Source of the DNA: Candidatus Bipolaricaulota bacterium
GTDB lineage: Bacteria; Bipolaricaulota; Bipolaricaulia; RBG-16-55-9
Length of the DNA: 7,472 nt
Assembly: GCA_018609825.1 (NCBI GenBank)
Contig: JAHEOA010000096.1
Coordinates: 1-7,472 of the forward strand
Direction: 5' to 3'
Shown here: one piece after another, positions 1 to 5,274 of the stretch
Numbering within the stretch: position 1 is the stretch's first letter
How the letters are laid out: each line of letters opens with the position of its first letter
The notes under the pieces: model-generated
What the model was told of the DNA's origin: nothing
The model's database searches: none
Seen by the model: the letters and a program-made list of their open reading frames with translations, nothing else
Program-made: the position numbers and the translations under genes

Positions 1-896
1 ATCTCGTCGAGCAGGCGCAAGGCATCTTCACGGTCGCGCTGGAAGACGTTGCGGCCCATGATGGAGCCGAAGCCGCCGCCGTCACGGATCGCCCGGGCCT
101 CGTCGAACAGTGCCTGCTCGTCCTCCTTCTTGGCGCCGCCGGAGAAGATGACGATGCGGCGCCCATCAAAGGCGCTCTGCACCACGTGGCGCACGCGCTC
201 GGCCAGCGTCTCGCGGGGTACGTTCTCCGACTCGTACACCTGGCGGGCCTTGTCGATTTCGAGGTGGTCGCTCGGCAGCTTGACCTTGATGATATCGGCG
301 CCGAGCTGTCCGGCGATCTGGGCGGCATACGCCGCCACGTCCAGCGCCGTCTCGCCGGCCTTGGACAACCCGCTGCCGCGCGGGTAGCTCCAGACGACCA
401 CGGCCAGCCCGTGGGCTTTCGCCTCGCGCGTTAGTTCGCGCAGTTGCTCGTACTGGAGTCGTCGTTCAGCCGTGCCGGGATAGATGGTGTAACCGATCGC
501 GGAACAGCCGAGTCGCAGCGCGTCCTGGACCGAGGCCGTCTGGGCGCTCAGCGGATCGGCTTCGTCCTGGAGCACGTCGTGGTTGTTCAGCTTCAGGATG
601 AGCGGAAGCTGCCCGGCGTACTCGGCCGCCCCGGCCTCCAACGATCCCAGCGGCGCGGCGTGAGCGTTGCAGCCGGCATCCAGCGCCAGCTGGAAGTGAT
701 ACTGGGGATCATACGCGGGCGGGTTGGGGGCGAAGCTGCGGCCCGGCCCGTGCTCGAAGCCCTGATCGACGGGCAGAATGACCATGCGGCCCGTGCCGCC
801 CAGGCGGCCGTGGTTGAGCATGCGGGCCAGACTGGCCAAGACACCCGGGTTCTCGTGGCGATAGTTATCCAGAATCGCTCGGACTTCACCTGTCAT
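1..896 (-). CDS. fbaB: Class I fructose-bisphosphate aldolase (FbaB/DhnA type), C-terminus cut by window edge
   Basis: This enzyme reversibly cleaves fructose 1,6-bisphosphate to dihydroxyacetone phosphate and glyceraldehyde 3-phosphate through a Schiff-base lysine, in the cytosolic glycolysis/gluconeogenesis pathway. I translated 298 codons by hand from ATG at 894-896 to the window edge. Family-typical blocks are visible: ILPVDQGFEHGPG (about residues 40-52), KLNNHD (102-107), a GADIIKVKLPS strand (199-209) whose Lys204 is the likely Schiff-base residue, and a C-terminal phosphate-binding run IVIFSGGAKK and GGGFGSIMGRNVFQR (248-287). The E. coli FbaB protein is about 350 residues, so little is missing. 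A strong Shine-Dalgarno AAAGGAG (908-914) lies 11 bases before the start. Its neighbour 1141 onward is divergent. Aldolase activity is inferred from family membership. A related DhnA-family aldolase acting on another sugar phosphate cannot be excluded. Confidence 0.93.
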   Translation of the reverse strand, partial: MTGEVRAILDNYRHENPGVLASLARMLNHGRLGGTGRMVILPVDQGFEHGPGRSFAPNPPAYDPQYHFQLALDAGCNAHAAPLGSLEAGAAEYAGQLPLILKLNNHDVLQDEADPLSAQTASVQDALRLGCSAIGYTIYPGTAERRLQYEQLRELTREAKAHGLAVVVWSYPRGSGLSKAGETALDVAAYAAQIAGQLGADIIKVKLPSDHLEIDKARQVYESENVPRETLAERVRHVVQSAFDGRRIVIFSGGAKKEDEQALFDEARAIRDGGGFGSIMGRNVFQRDREDALRLLDE

Positions 897-969
897 GGAA
901 CGCTCCACTCCTTTATCGCTGTTGGGAATACGACCATTGTGCCCCTCGACGGCCCGTCTCTCCATCTCC

Positions 970-1015
970 GAGGCTCATCGGGCCGTCACCCCCATTGAGG
1001 CTCACGTCGGGCCGT
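970..1015. repeat. Imperfect direct repeat in divergent intergenic region
   Basis: GAGGCTCA-TC-GGGCCGT at 970-986 recurs as GAGGCTCA-CGTC-GGGCCGT at 997-1015, differing by a two-base insertion. The GACGGCCCG at 948-956 is an inverted match to CGGGCCGTC at 979-987, so a 9-bp stem with a 22-base loop could form. On the minus strand this lies 50-120 bases upstream of the aldolase start, so it could be a regulatory site or leader structure for that gene. No function is shown by the sequence. Confidence 0.5.
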
Positions 1016-1021
1016 GGGTCT

Positions 1022-1082
1022 GTAAGAGGTCTTACCTGGCCCGCGTCATGGAGCCGACGGCGATGCCAGTAAGAACGATTAC
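1022..1082. promoter_or_regulatory. Two related dyad sites, candidate operators
   Basis: A perfect dyad GTAAGA-GG-TCTTAC lies at 1022-1035. A second, degenerate copy GTAAGAACGATTAC lies at 1069-1082. Both fit GTAAGA-N4-TTAC, with starts 47 bp apart. They sit between the divergent aldolase and membrane-protein genes, 60-120 bases upstream of the latter. Paired, similar dyads in a divergent promoter region suggest a binding site for a dimeric regulator. The nearby MerR-like gene is one candidate, but nothing links it directly. A 6-bp-arm palindrome alone would be expected by chance; the recurrence is what supports the call. Confidence 0.35.
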
Positions 1083-1104
1083 AGCGTGCCGGACCCGGCT
1101 CGCT

Positions 1105-1110
1105 TAGGAT
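1105..1110 (+). promoter_or_regulatory. Possible -10 element for the plus-strand genes
   Basis: TAGGAT at 1105-1110 resembles a -10 box 30 bases before the ATG at 1141. No convincing TTGACA-like -35 is found at 16-18 bp. Instead the second dyad (1069-1082) occupies roughly the -40 position, as an activator site might. This is a weak, position-based call. Confidence 0.2.
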
Positions 1111-1140
1111 CGCCGCATTGCACAAGGAGGCGATGCATTC

Positions 1141-1614
1141 ATGCCATGGCAGGACGAACGGAGGGCGATCGACTGGCTGCAGGCGATCGTCGTCGGCCTG
1201 TTGGCGACCCACGTCATGAACGTGACGGGATTCTGGCAGGCCGGATTGGGACTCGTCCAGATGGACGTGGGCGCGATGCTGGCGGCCAACATGGGACAAA
1301 GCTACGTCTGGGGCCAACTGGCCCACTATCTGAACGGGATCGTGCTGGCGGTCATCTACGCGCGCTGGATCATGGGGCTGTTGCCGGGCGGGCCCGTCGC
1401 CAGAGGGCTGGCGTATGGCCTGCTCACGACCGTGGCCGCCGGGATCATCGTGGCGCCCCTGGCCGCCAACGCGGGCATCTTTTTCACGAACGCCCCCAAC
1501 ACTGGCCTGATGGTGCTCAGCAGCCTCACGGCCCACCTCGCGTATGGCTTGGGCGTCGCGCTGGCCTATCGGCCCGAGGAACGCCTACTGACGATCGACA
1601 CGGAGCGTGAGTGA
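1141..1614 (+). CDS. Four-helix integral membrane protein, function unknown
   Basis: I do not recognise a characterised function. The 157-residue product has four predicted membrane segments at about residues 12-36, 57-80, 86-109 and 122-143, with short loops and a charged C-terminal tail. A strong AAGGAGG (1124-1130) 10 bases before ATG 1141 fixes the start. The whole protein aligns with the C-terminal half of the next gene. Shared blocks are VGAML, G-x3-H in helix 2 (His62), RGxAYGLL (88-95), P-x3-N followed by GIF (106-114), and L-x-S-L-x2-H-x2-YG in helix 4 (His132). It overlaps the next gene's GTG by GTGA, so the two are probably translated together. The shared polar residues could bind a ligand or metal, but that is inference. 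It resembles small multi-pass domain-of-unknown-function membrane families rather than a known transporter. Confidence 0.85.
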   Translation: MPWQDERRAIDWLQAIVVGLLATHVMNVTGFWQAGLGLVQMDVGAMLAANMGQSYVWGQLAHYLNGIVLAVIYARWIMGLLPGGPVARGLAYGLLTTVAAGIIVAPLAANAGIFFTNAPNTGLMVLSSLTAHLAYGLGVALAYRPEERLLTIDTERE

Positions 1615-2519
1615 TCATGACCCAGCAACCGTCCCATAGGCTGCAAACGCACGAGGAACTGCACGCCATGACCAACCACGAATTGGCCCAACTGTTGGAC
1701 TGCGACCACGACCACGCCCGAGGGTGGATCGATCGGTTGCGTGAGGCGCTGCGGCGCCATCTGCGCGACTGCGGGGACGGGCGGGTCGTGGTCACCGACA
1801 CGGGGCTGCTCGCGCTGTGGCGGGTTCGCGGGCTGGAGCGACTCTGCCTTGAGCCGGACGAGGTGGTCGCGCGCGTCGAGGCGGAACTGCCCTCGTTCGC
1901 TCGCCCCGTCCACGACGCTGCTGAAGCGAACGGGACAGAAGCCCAGGAGGCGCCATCCGCGCCGTCGACGTCACAGGCACTCGCCCTTCGCGAACAACGG
2001 GCCAGCGATGACCCGGAATCGGGATGGTCGCCCGCCCAACGGAAGCTGATGCGGGCCACGCTGGCGGGGATCGGCGGCACCGGCGCCATGTCGATCCTCG
2101 GGCTGGTGGGGCCGCTCGTCGGGCTGCCCTTGGCCAACGTCGGCGCGATGCTCACCGGATTCGTCGGCCAGACCGTCGATCCGAGCTTGAACGTCCCGAT
2201 CGTCGGCTGGGCCCTGCACTTCGGCATCGGGGTCGTGCTGGGCTGGCTCTACGTTTACGGCTTCAGGCAGAACCTGGCCGGCCCCGGTCTCGTGCGAGGC
2301 GCCGCCTACGGGCTTCTCCCTTGGTTGCTCGCTCAGGTCATCGTCATGCCGGTCATGGGCAACGGGATCTTCGCCATGGAGTCGGGCTCGCCGGCCGCGG
2401 CGCTGAACAGCCTCCTGGACCACATCGTCTACGGGGCCGTCTTGGGCGCGCTCTTTGGCAGCCCGCTCCCATCGGGGTACGATGGGGCGGCCTCGGCCGA
2501 CCCGGCCGATGCGCGTTGA
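1611..2519 (+). CDS. MerR-like HTH domain fused to a four-helix membrane domain
   Basis: A candidate membrane-tethered DNA-binding regulator of 302 residues. Residues about 20-50 read as a helix-turn-helix (HELAQLLD, turn CDHD, then HARGWIDRLREAL). A wing-like GDGRVVVTD (56-64) and two helices including LEPDEVVARVEAEL follow, the topology of MerR-type domains. A low-complexity Ala/Pro/Glu linker runs about 97-140. The C-terminal part (about 145-285) has four membrane segments and aligns with the preceding gene, including the equivalent His203, Asn251 and His271. A 22-residue hydrophilic tail follows. The start is either GTG 1611, overlapping the upstream stop, or ATG 1617; GGAG at 1602-1605 is spaced 5 or 11 bases respectively. 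Cys31, His33, His35 and Cys54 fall in or near the HTH turn. The DNA-binding role is inferred from pattern, not from a known homologue. The HTH could instead serve protein interaction. Confidence 0.82.
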   Translation: MIMTQQPSHRLQTHEELHAMTNHELAQLLDCDHDHARGWIDRLREALRRHLRDCGDGRVVVTDTGLLALWRVRGLERLCLEPDEVVARVEAELPSFARPVHDAAEANGTEAQEAPSAPSTSQALALREQRASDDPESGWSPAQRKLMRATLAGIGGTGAMSILGLVGPLVGLPLANVGAMLTGFVGQTVDPSLNVPIVGWALHFGIGVVLGWLYVYGFRQNLAGPGLVRGAAYGLLPWLLAQVIVMPVMGNGIFAMESGSPAAALNSLLDHIVYGAVLGALFGSPLPSGYDGAASADPADAR

Positions 2520-2541
2520 TGCGCGTTGATGCGCGTTGATG
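2508..2541 (+). repeat. Three tandem copies of a 10-bp unit over the stop codon
   Basis: GCGCGTTGAT occurs three times in perfect tandem at 2511-2540, and the flanking GAT (2508-2510) extends the periodicity. The first copy supplies the last two sense codons and the TGA (2517-2519) of the membrane regulator gene; the other two are untranslated. Since 10 is not a multiple of 3, gain of a copy upstream of the stop would shift frame, but the first TGA already ends translation. It looks like slippage expansion; a regulatory role is possible but not shown. Confidence 0.85.
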
Positions 2542-2593
2542 GCGGCTCGTCGCGACGACCGGCCGTTCACGACCCCATGGAGGTGGCCGACAG

Positions 2594-3124
2594 ATGGAGT
2601 GCCGACAGGTGCCGATCCGTTACAGCCTGACCGAGTGCCCGTTGGGGCGACTGCTGGTGGCGTGGACCGACCGCGGCGTCTGCGCGGTCAGCGTCGCCGA
2701 GGCGGACGAAACATTGGAGGCGACGCTGCGCGAGACCTATCCGAGCGCTGCATGGCGCCGCGAGGACGTCGTCAGTAACGGGGCGGCCGCCATCCTCGCC
2801 CGTCTCCACGGAGAGCCGTTGCCGGAGGATCTGCCGGTGGACGTGCACGGGACCGAGTTCCAACGGCGGGTCTGGGACGAGCTTCGCCGCATTCCGTGTG
2901 GCGAAACGCGCACCTACAGCGACGTCGCCCACGCGATCGGCAAGCCCGGCGCGGCGCGCGCGGTCGCCAACGCCTGTGCCGCGAACCCGATCCCGCTCGT
3001 CGTTCCGTGCCACCGGGTGATTCGCGCCGACGGAGAGCTCGGCGGCTACGGACTGGGCCTGGCGCGCAAGGCCGCACTGCTGCGCCAAGAGCGCGCCCCC
3101 GAGTCGGCCATCCCCATGGCATGA
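2594..3124 (+). CDS. ogt: Methylated-DNA--protein-cysteine S-methyltransferase (O6-alkylguanine-DNA alkyltransferase)
   Basis: A suicide repair protein that transfers the alkyl group from O6-alkylguanine (or O4-alkylthymine) in DNA to its own cysteine, preventing G-to-A mutation. The 176-residue length suits a single-activity Ogt or the C-terminal half of Ada. The N-terminal RNase-H-like domain (about 8-60) starts IRYSLTECPLGRLLVAWTD. The C-terminal domain has FQRRVWDELRRIPCGETRTY (89-108), the DNA-recognition helix with the probable arginine finger in AARAVANACAANP (Arg122), and the active site PLVVPCHRVI with Cys139, followed by GELGGYGLG. No AraC-type or zinc-binding Ada N-terminal domain is present. 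GGAGG at 2579-2583, 10 bases before ATG 2594, supports the start. The stop overlaps the azlC start (ATGA), so it is probably co-transcribed with azlCD. The N-terminal half looks closer to Ada than to E. coli Ogt, so the symbol is a family-level choice. Confidence 0.94.
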   Translation: MECRQVPIRYSLTECPLGRLLVAWTDRGVCAVSVAEADETLEATLRETYPSAAWRREDVVSNGAAAILARLHGEPLPEDLPVDVHGTEFQRRVWDELRRIPCGETRTYSDVAHAIGKPGAARAVANACAANPIPLVVPCHRVIRADGELGGYGLGLARKAALLRQERAPESAIPMA

Positions 3125-3846
3125 GGCCTCCCCCCTCGTCGACGGAGCCCGCGGGCCGATCCACGGCCGGCCGGGCCGAGTTTGTCACCGGGGCCAAGCA
3201 CGCCGTGCCCCTGCTGTTGGGCGTGGCCCCGTTCGGCATGATCGTCGGCGTTACGGCAAGCGGGGCGGGCTTGTCCCCGATCGAAGCCAGCGCCATGTCC
3301 GTGATGGTGTTTGCCGGAGCATCGCAGTTGGCCGCCTTGGAGCTGATCGGCGCAGGCGCAGCGGCGCCGATCGTCTGGCTGACCGCGGCGCTGGTCAACG
3401 CCCGCTTTCTCATGTATAGCGCGTCGCTGGCTCCGCATTGGCAACGTCTGTCGCTGGGCTGGAAAGGCCTCATGGCCTACGTGCTCACGGACCAGGCGTA
3501 TGCGCTGTCGATCATCCGCTACGAGCACCATCAGCCGAGCGACCCGCGCGCCTACTACCTCGGGCTCTCGGTCGTGCTCTGGCTCACGTGGCAGACGACC
3601 ACCGTCGCGGGCGCCGTGCTGGGGGCCCGCATTCCCCCGGGTTGGTCCCTCGACTTTGCCGTTCCCTTGATCTTTCTGTCGCTGATGGCCCCGGCCATTC
3701 GCGACCGGGCGGGGGCGAGCGCGGCCGCCTCGGCCGGCGTGGTCGCCGTGGTCGCCATCGGGTTGCCCTTCAACATGGGGCTCATGGTCGCAGCGCTGAG
3801 CGGAATCGTCGTGGGCACCGTCGTCGACGCTCGGAGGGCCTCGTGA
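3121..3846 (+). CDS. azlC: AzlC family branched-chain amino acid exporter, large subunit
   Basis: The large membrane subunit of the AzlCD-type exporter, which in characterised members exports branched-chain amino acids or analogues. The 241-residue product has the usual family length. Signature stretches include VPLLLGVAPFGMIVGV near residues 29-44, an MSVMVFAGASQLAALELI helix, and the LVNARFLMYSASLAPHW segment (the typical N-x-R-x3-Y region). Multiple hydrophobic helices run to the C-terminus. The open frame extends further 5', but ATG 3121 is the natural start: it overlaps the ogt TGA as ATGA, and the family homology begins shortly after it. No clear Shine-Dalgarno is seen, so translation is probably coupled to ogt. 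azlD follows immediately. Substrate specificity is not readable from sequence. Confidence 0.92.
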   Translation: MRPPPSSTEPAGRSTAGRAEFVTGAKHAVPLLLGVAPFGMIVGVTASGAGLSPIEASAMSVMVFAGASQLAALELIGAGAAAPIVWLTAALVNARFLMYSASLAPHWQRLSLGWKGLMAYVLTDQAYALSIIRYEHHQPSDPRAYYLGLSVVLWLTWQTTTVAGAVLGARIPPGWSLDFAVPLIFLSLMAPAIRDRAGASAAASAGVVAVVAIGLPFNMGLMVAALSGIVVGTVVDARRAS

Positions 3847-4166
3847 CGACGCCCGTGCTCTGGATCACGTTGGCGGCGATCGGGCTGATCACATTTGTCT
3901 GGCGCTTCTCGTTCGTGGCGCTGTGGCAGCGCTTGACGATTCCCGAGGTCGCGGAGCGCGCGCTCACCTACGTGCCGGCCGCCGTGCTGGCCGCCATCGT
4001 CGCGCCCGAACTGCTCGCGCCGCAGAACACGGTTGAGCTGTCGTTGGGCAACGAACGGCTGTGGGCGGGGATCGCAGCCGGCGTGGTCGCCTGGCGGAGC
4101 CAGAACATGGTCGCCACGATCGGCGTCGGCATGGTCGCCCTCTGGATCCTCCAGGCGCTCCTTTAG
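3843..4166 (+). CDS. azlD: AzlD family branched-chain amino acid exporter, small subunit
   Basis: The small membrane partner of AzlC, 107 residues, the expected size. Start GTG 3843 overlaps the azlC stop (GTGA), with GGAGGG at 3833-3838 just upstream. The family pattern is clear: an N-terminal helix VLWITLAAIGLITFVWRFSF, then LTIPEVAERALTYVPAAVLAAIVAPELL at about residues 31-58. Two further hydrophobic segments end in MVALWILQALL. The in-frame open reading extends far upstream inside azlC, but the sequence before GTG 3843 has no relation to AzlD. Its TAG (4164-4166) overlaps the TAA of the convergent csaA gene by four bases, leaving no space for a private terminator. Function is inferred from pairing with azlC. 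Confidence 0.92.
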   Translation: MTTPVLWITLAAIGLITFVWRFSFVALWQRLTIPEVAERALTYVPAAVLAAIVAPELLAPQNTVELSLGNERLWAGIAAGVVAWRSQNMVATIGVGMVALWILQALL

Positions 4167-4513
4167 GCGACGGGCGCGCCCAACTCGGATTCGTCGTCGG
4201 GCTGGAGCAGAACCACGCGGCCGTCGGACTGGATCGCGCCCAGGACGAGCGCCTCGCTCGTTAGGGGGCCGATCTGCTTCGGCGGGAAGTTCGTCACGGC
4301 CACGACGCGCCGGCCGAGCAGTTCATCCGGATCCGGATACCATTCGGGCAACTGGGCCGAGGACTTCTTGACGCCGTAGGGCCCGAAGTCGACCCAGAGC
4401 TTGTACGCGGGGCTGCGCGCCTCGGGAAAGTCCTCCACATGGGTGATCTTGCCCACCCGCATGGCGACCTTCCGAAAGTCGTCGAACGAGATCTCGGCCT
4501 TGTCTTGGGCCAT
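4163..4513 (-). CDS. csaA: CsaA-type tRNA-binding domain protein
   Basis: A small OB-fold protein of the EMAP/MetRS C-terminal tRNA-binding family. In Bacillus, CsaA is described as a chaperone-like protein linked to Sec-dependent secretion; homodimers of the family bind tRNA-like ligands. The 116 residues match the usual ~110-residue length. Diagnostic blocks are FRKVAMRVGKI (13-23), FPEARSPAYKLWVDFG (29-44), KKSSAQ (49-54), VAVTNFPPKQIGPLTSEALVLGA (71-93) and VVLLQPD (100-106). GGGAGG (4520-4525) sits 6 bases before ATG at 4511-4513, fixing the start. It is the last gene of the minus-strand cluster, 42 bases after the 82-residue gene. It has its own strong ribosome site, unlike the coupled genes upstream. 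Its physiological role here is not clear from context. Confidence 0.93.
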   Translation of the reverse strand: MAQDKAEISFDDFRKVAMRVGKITHVEDFPEARSPAYKLWVDFGPYGVKKSSAQLPEWYPDPDELLGRRVVAVTNFPPKQIGPLTSEALVLGAIQSDGRVVLLQPDDESELGAPVA

Positions 4514-4537
4514 GGCGTGCCTCCCGTGGACGCGACG

Positions 4538-4554
4538 GCGCGCCCCAAGCGCGC
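4538..4554 (-). other. GC-rich hairpin between the 82-residue gene and csaA
   Basis: GCGCGC (4538-4543) and GCGCGC (4549-4554) flank a 5-base loop, giving a 6-bp all-GC stem in the 42-base gap. No T-run follows on the minus strand, so it is not a standard intrinsic terminator. It could mark an mRNA processing or stability element, or be chance in GC-rich DNA. Confidence 0.3.
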
Positions 4555-4555
4555 G

Positions 4556-4804
4556 TCAGGATGGGCCGAGCTCGCCCAGCTCCTGGTGAGCGTCCTGGAG
4601 AAGCTGGATCAAGTCCGGCAAGTCCTCGCGCGGAATGCTGATCAGCGCGTAGCCGTACTGGATGCCGACCTCGGCCGACTCCGCGTCGTAGGTCAGCGAC
4701 GCGTACGTATCGCTCGGCAGGACGCCGTCCGCCAGTTCGTCGAATTCCATGATGGACGGATTGTAGCGCAGGCGGGCGCCGCTCGCATCGACCGTCGCGG
4801 TCAC
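4556..4804 (-). CDS. Conserved-looking small acidic protein of unknown function (82 aa)
   Basis: I do not recognise this protein. The most likely start is GTG at 4802-4804, which overlaps the tsaE stop as GTGA and yields 82 residues. The alternative ATG at 4748-4750 (residue 19) lacks a ribosome site and would remove the first predicted beta-strand. The open frame continues further upstream, but only as a shadow of tsaE with Arg-rich, non-native composition. Visible features are an initial strand ATVDASGARLRYNP, then alternating strands (TYASLTYDAESAEVGIQYGYALISIP). A C-terminal amphipathic helix follows (REDLPDLIQLLQDAHQEL). The charge is strongly acidic and there is no membrane segment or cysteine. 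Its position between tsaE and csaA suggests co-expression with them. A compact beta-plus-helix cytosolic domain is inferred; no function can be assigned. Confidence 0.72.
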   Translation of the reverse strand: MTATVDASGARLRYNPSIMEFDELADGVLPSDTYASLTYDAESAEVGIQYGYALISIPREDLPDLIQLLQDAHQELGELGPS

Positions 4805-5274
4805 CCTGTCCCGGACGGGATCATCAACTGGACCTGGCGCCGCTGCTCGTCCACGTGGCTGAGATGGATCTCCCACGCGTCGGCCGGCACGAGCGCGCGG
4901 ACCTGATCGCCCCACTCCACGAGCGTGACGCCGTCGCCGTCCAGATACGCCCCGAACCCGATCTCGATGAGTTCCTCGGGATCGCTCACGCGATAGGCGT
5001 CGACGTGAACGAGGGGCATTTCGCCCTCGTGCTCGTGAATGAGCACGAACGTCGGCGAGTGGATCCCCGCGGGATCGATCCCCAACCCATCGGCGACCCC
5101 GCGCACGAGCGTCGTCTTCCCCGTGCCGAGGTCGCCGACCAGCAGCAGACACGCGCCGGGCGTCAGACGCTCAGCCAGCGCCCGCCCCCAGGCGTGCGTC
5201 TGCTCGGCGCTTGCCGAGATGAAATCGTCGGTCGTCTCAAGCGATCGCGTCGACGGCTCGGACGGCGTCATCAT
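4801..5274 (-). CDS. tsaE: tRNA threonylcarbamoyladenosine biosynthesis ATPase TsaE
   Basis: A cytosolic P-loop ATPase that works with TsaB and TsaD in forming N6-threonylcarbamoyladenosine at position 37 of ANN-decoding tRNAs. The 157 residues match the family. Motifs are Walker A GDLGTGKTT (47-55), SPTFVLIHEH (73-82), HVDAYR (90-95), EIGFGAYL (104-111) and the diagnostic VEW (119-121) that aligns with E. coli Glu108-Trp109. Two adjacent ATGs (5272-5274 and 5269-5271) are possible starts; GGAG lies 4 or 7 bases before them, so the second may be preferred. The start lies inside the end of panC, an overlap of 35-38 bases, and the stop overlaps the next gene's GTG. tsaB and tsaD are not in the window. 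Identification is firm. Confidence 0.95.
   Translation of the reverse strand: MMTPSEPSTRSLETTDDFISASAEQTHAWGRALAERLTPGACLLLVGDLGTGKTTLVRGVADGLGIDPAGIHSPTFVLIHEHEGEMPLVHVDAYRVSDPEELIEIGFGAYLDGDGVTLVEWGDQVRALVPADAWEIHLSHVDEQRRQVQLMIPSGTG

Noticed and set aside
444..998. 184-codon plus-strand open frame opposite the aldolase
   Set aside because: It is antisense to a well-supported aldolase, has no family resemblance or ribosome site, and long spurious frames are expected in GC-rich DNA.
913..1536. 207-codon minus-strand open frame across the intergenic region and the first membrane gene
   Set aside because: Its composition (His, Arg, Gln and Asp rich) is that of a shadow frame, and it runs through the promoter region and opposite a convincing gene with a strong ribosome site.
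1526..2227. 233-codon minus-strand open frame
   Set aside because: Ser/Arg/Pro-rich shadow of the MerR-like membrane gene with no recognisable domain.
2547..2558. Perfect 12-bp palindrome TCGTCGCGACGA before ogt
   Set aside because: A few such palindromes are expected by chance in a GC-rich window of this size, there is no second copy, and with no loop it is not a hairpin terminator.
2536..2778. 80-codon plus-strand frame starting in the 10-bp repeat
   Set aside because: It overlaps the well-supported ogt gene in another frame and has Arg/Gly-rich shadow composition.
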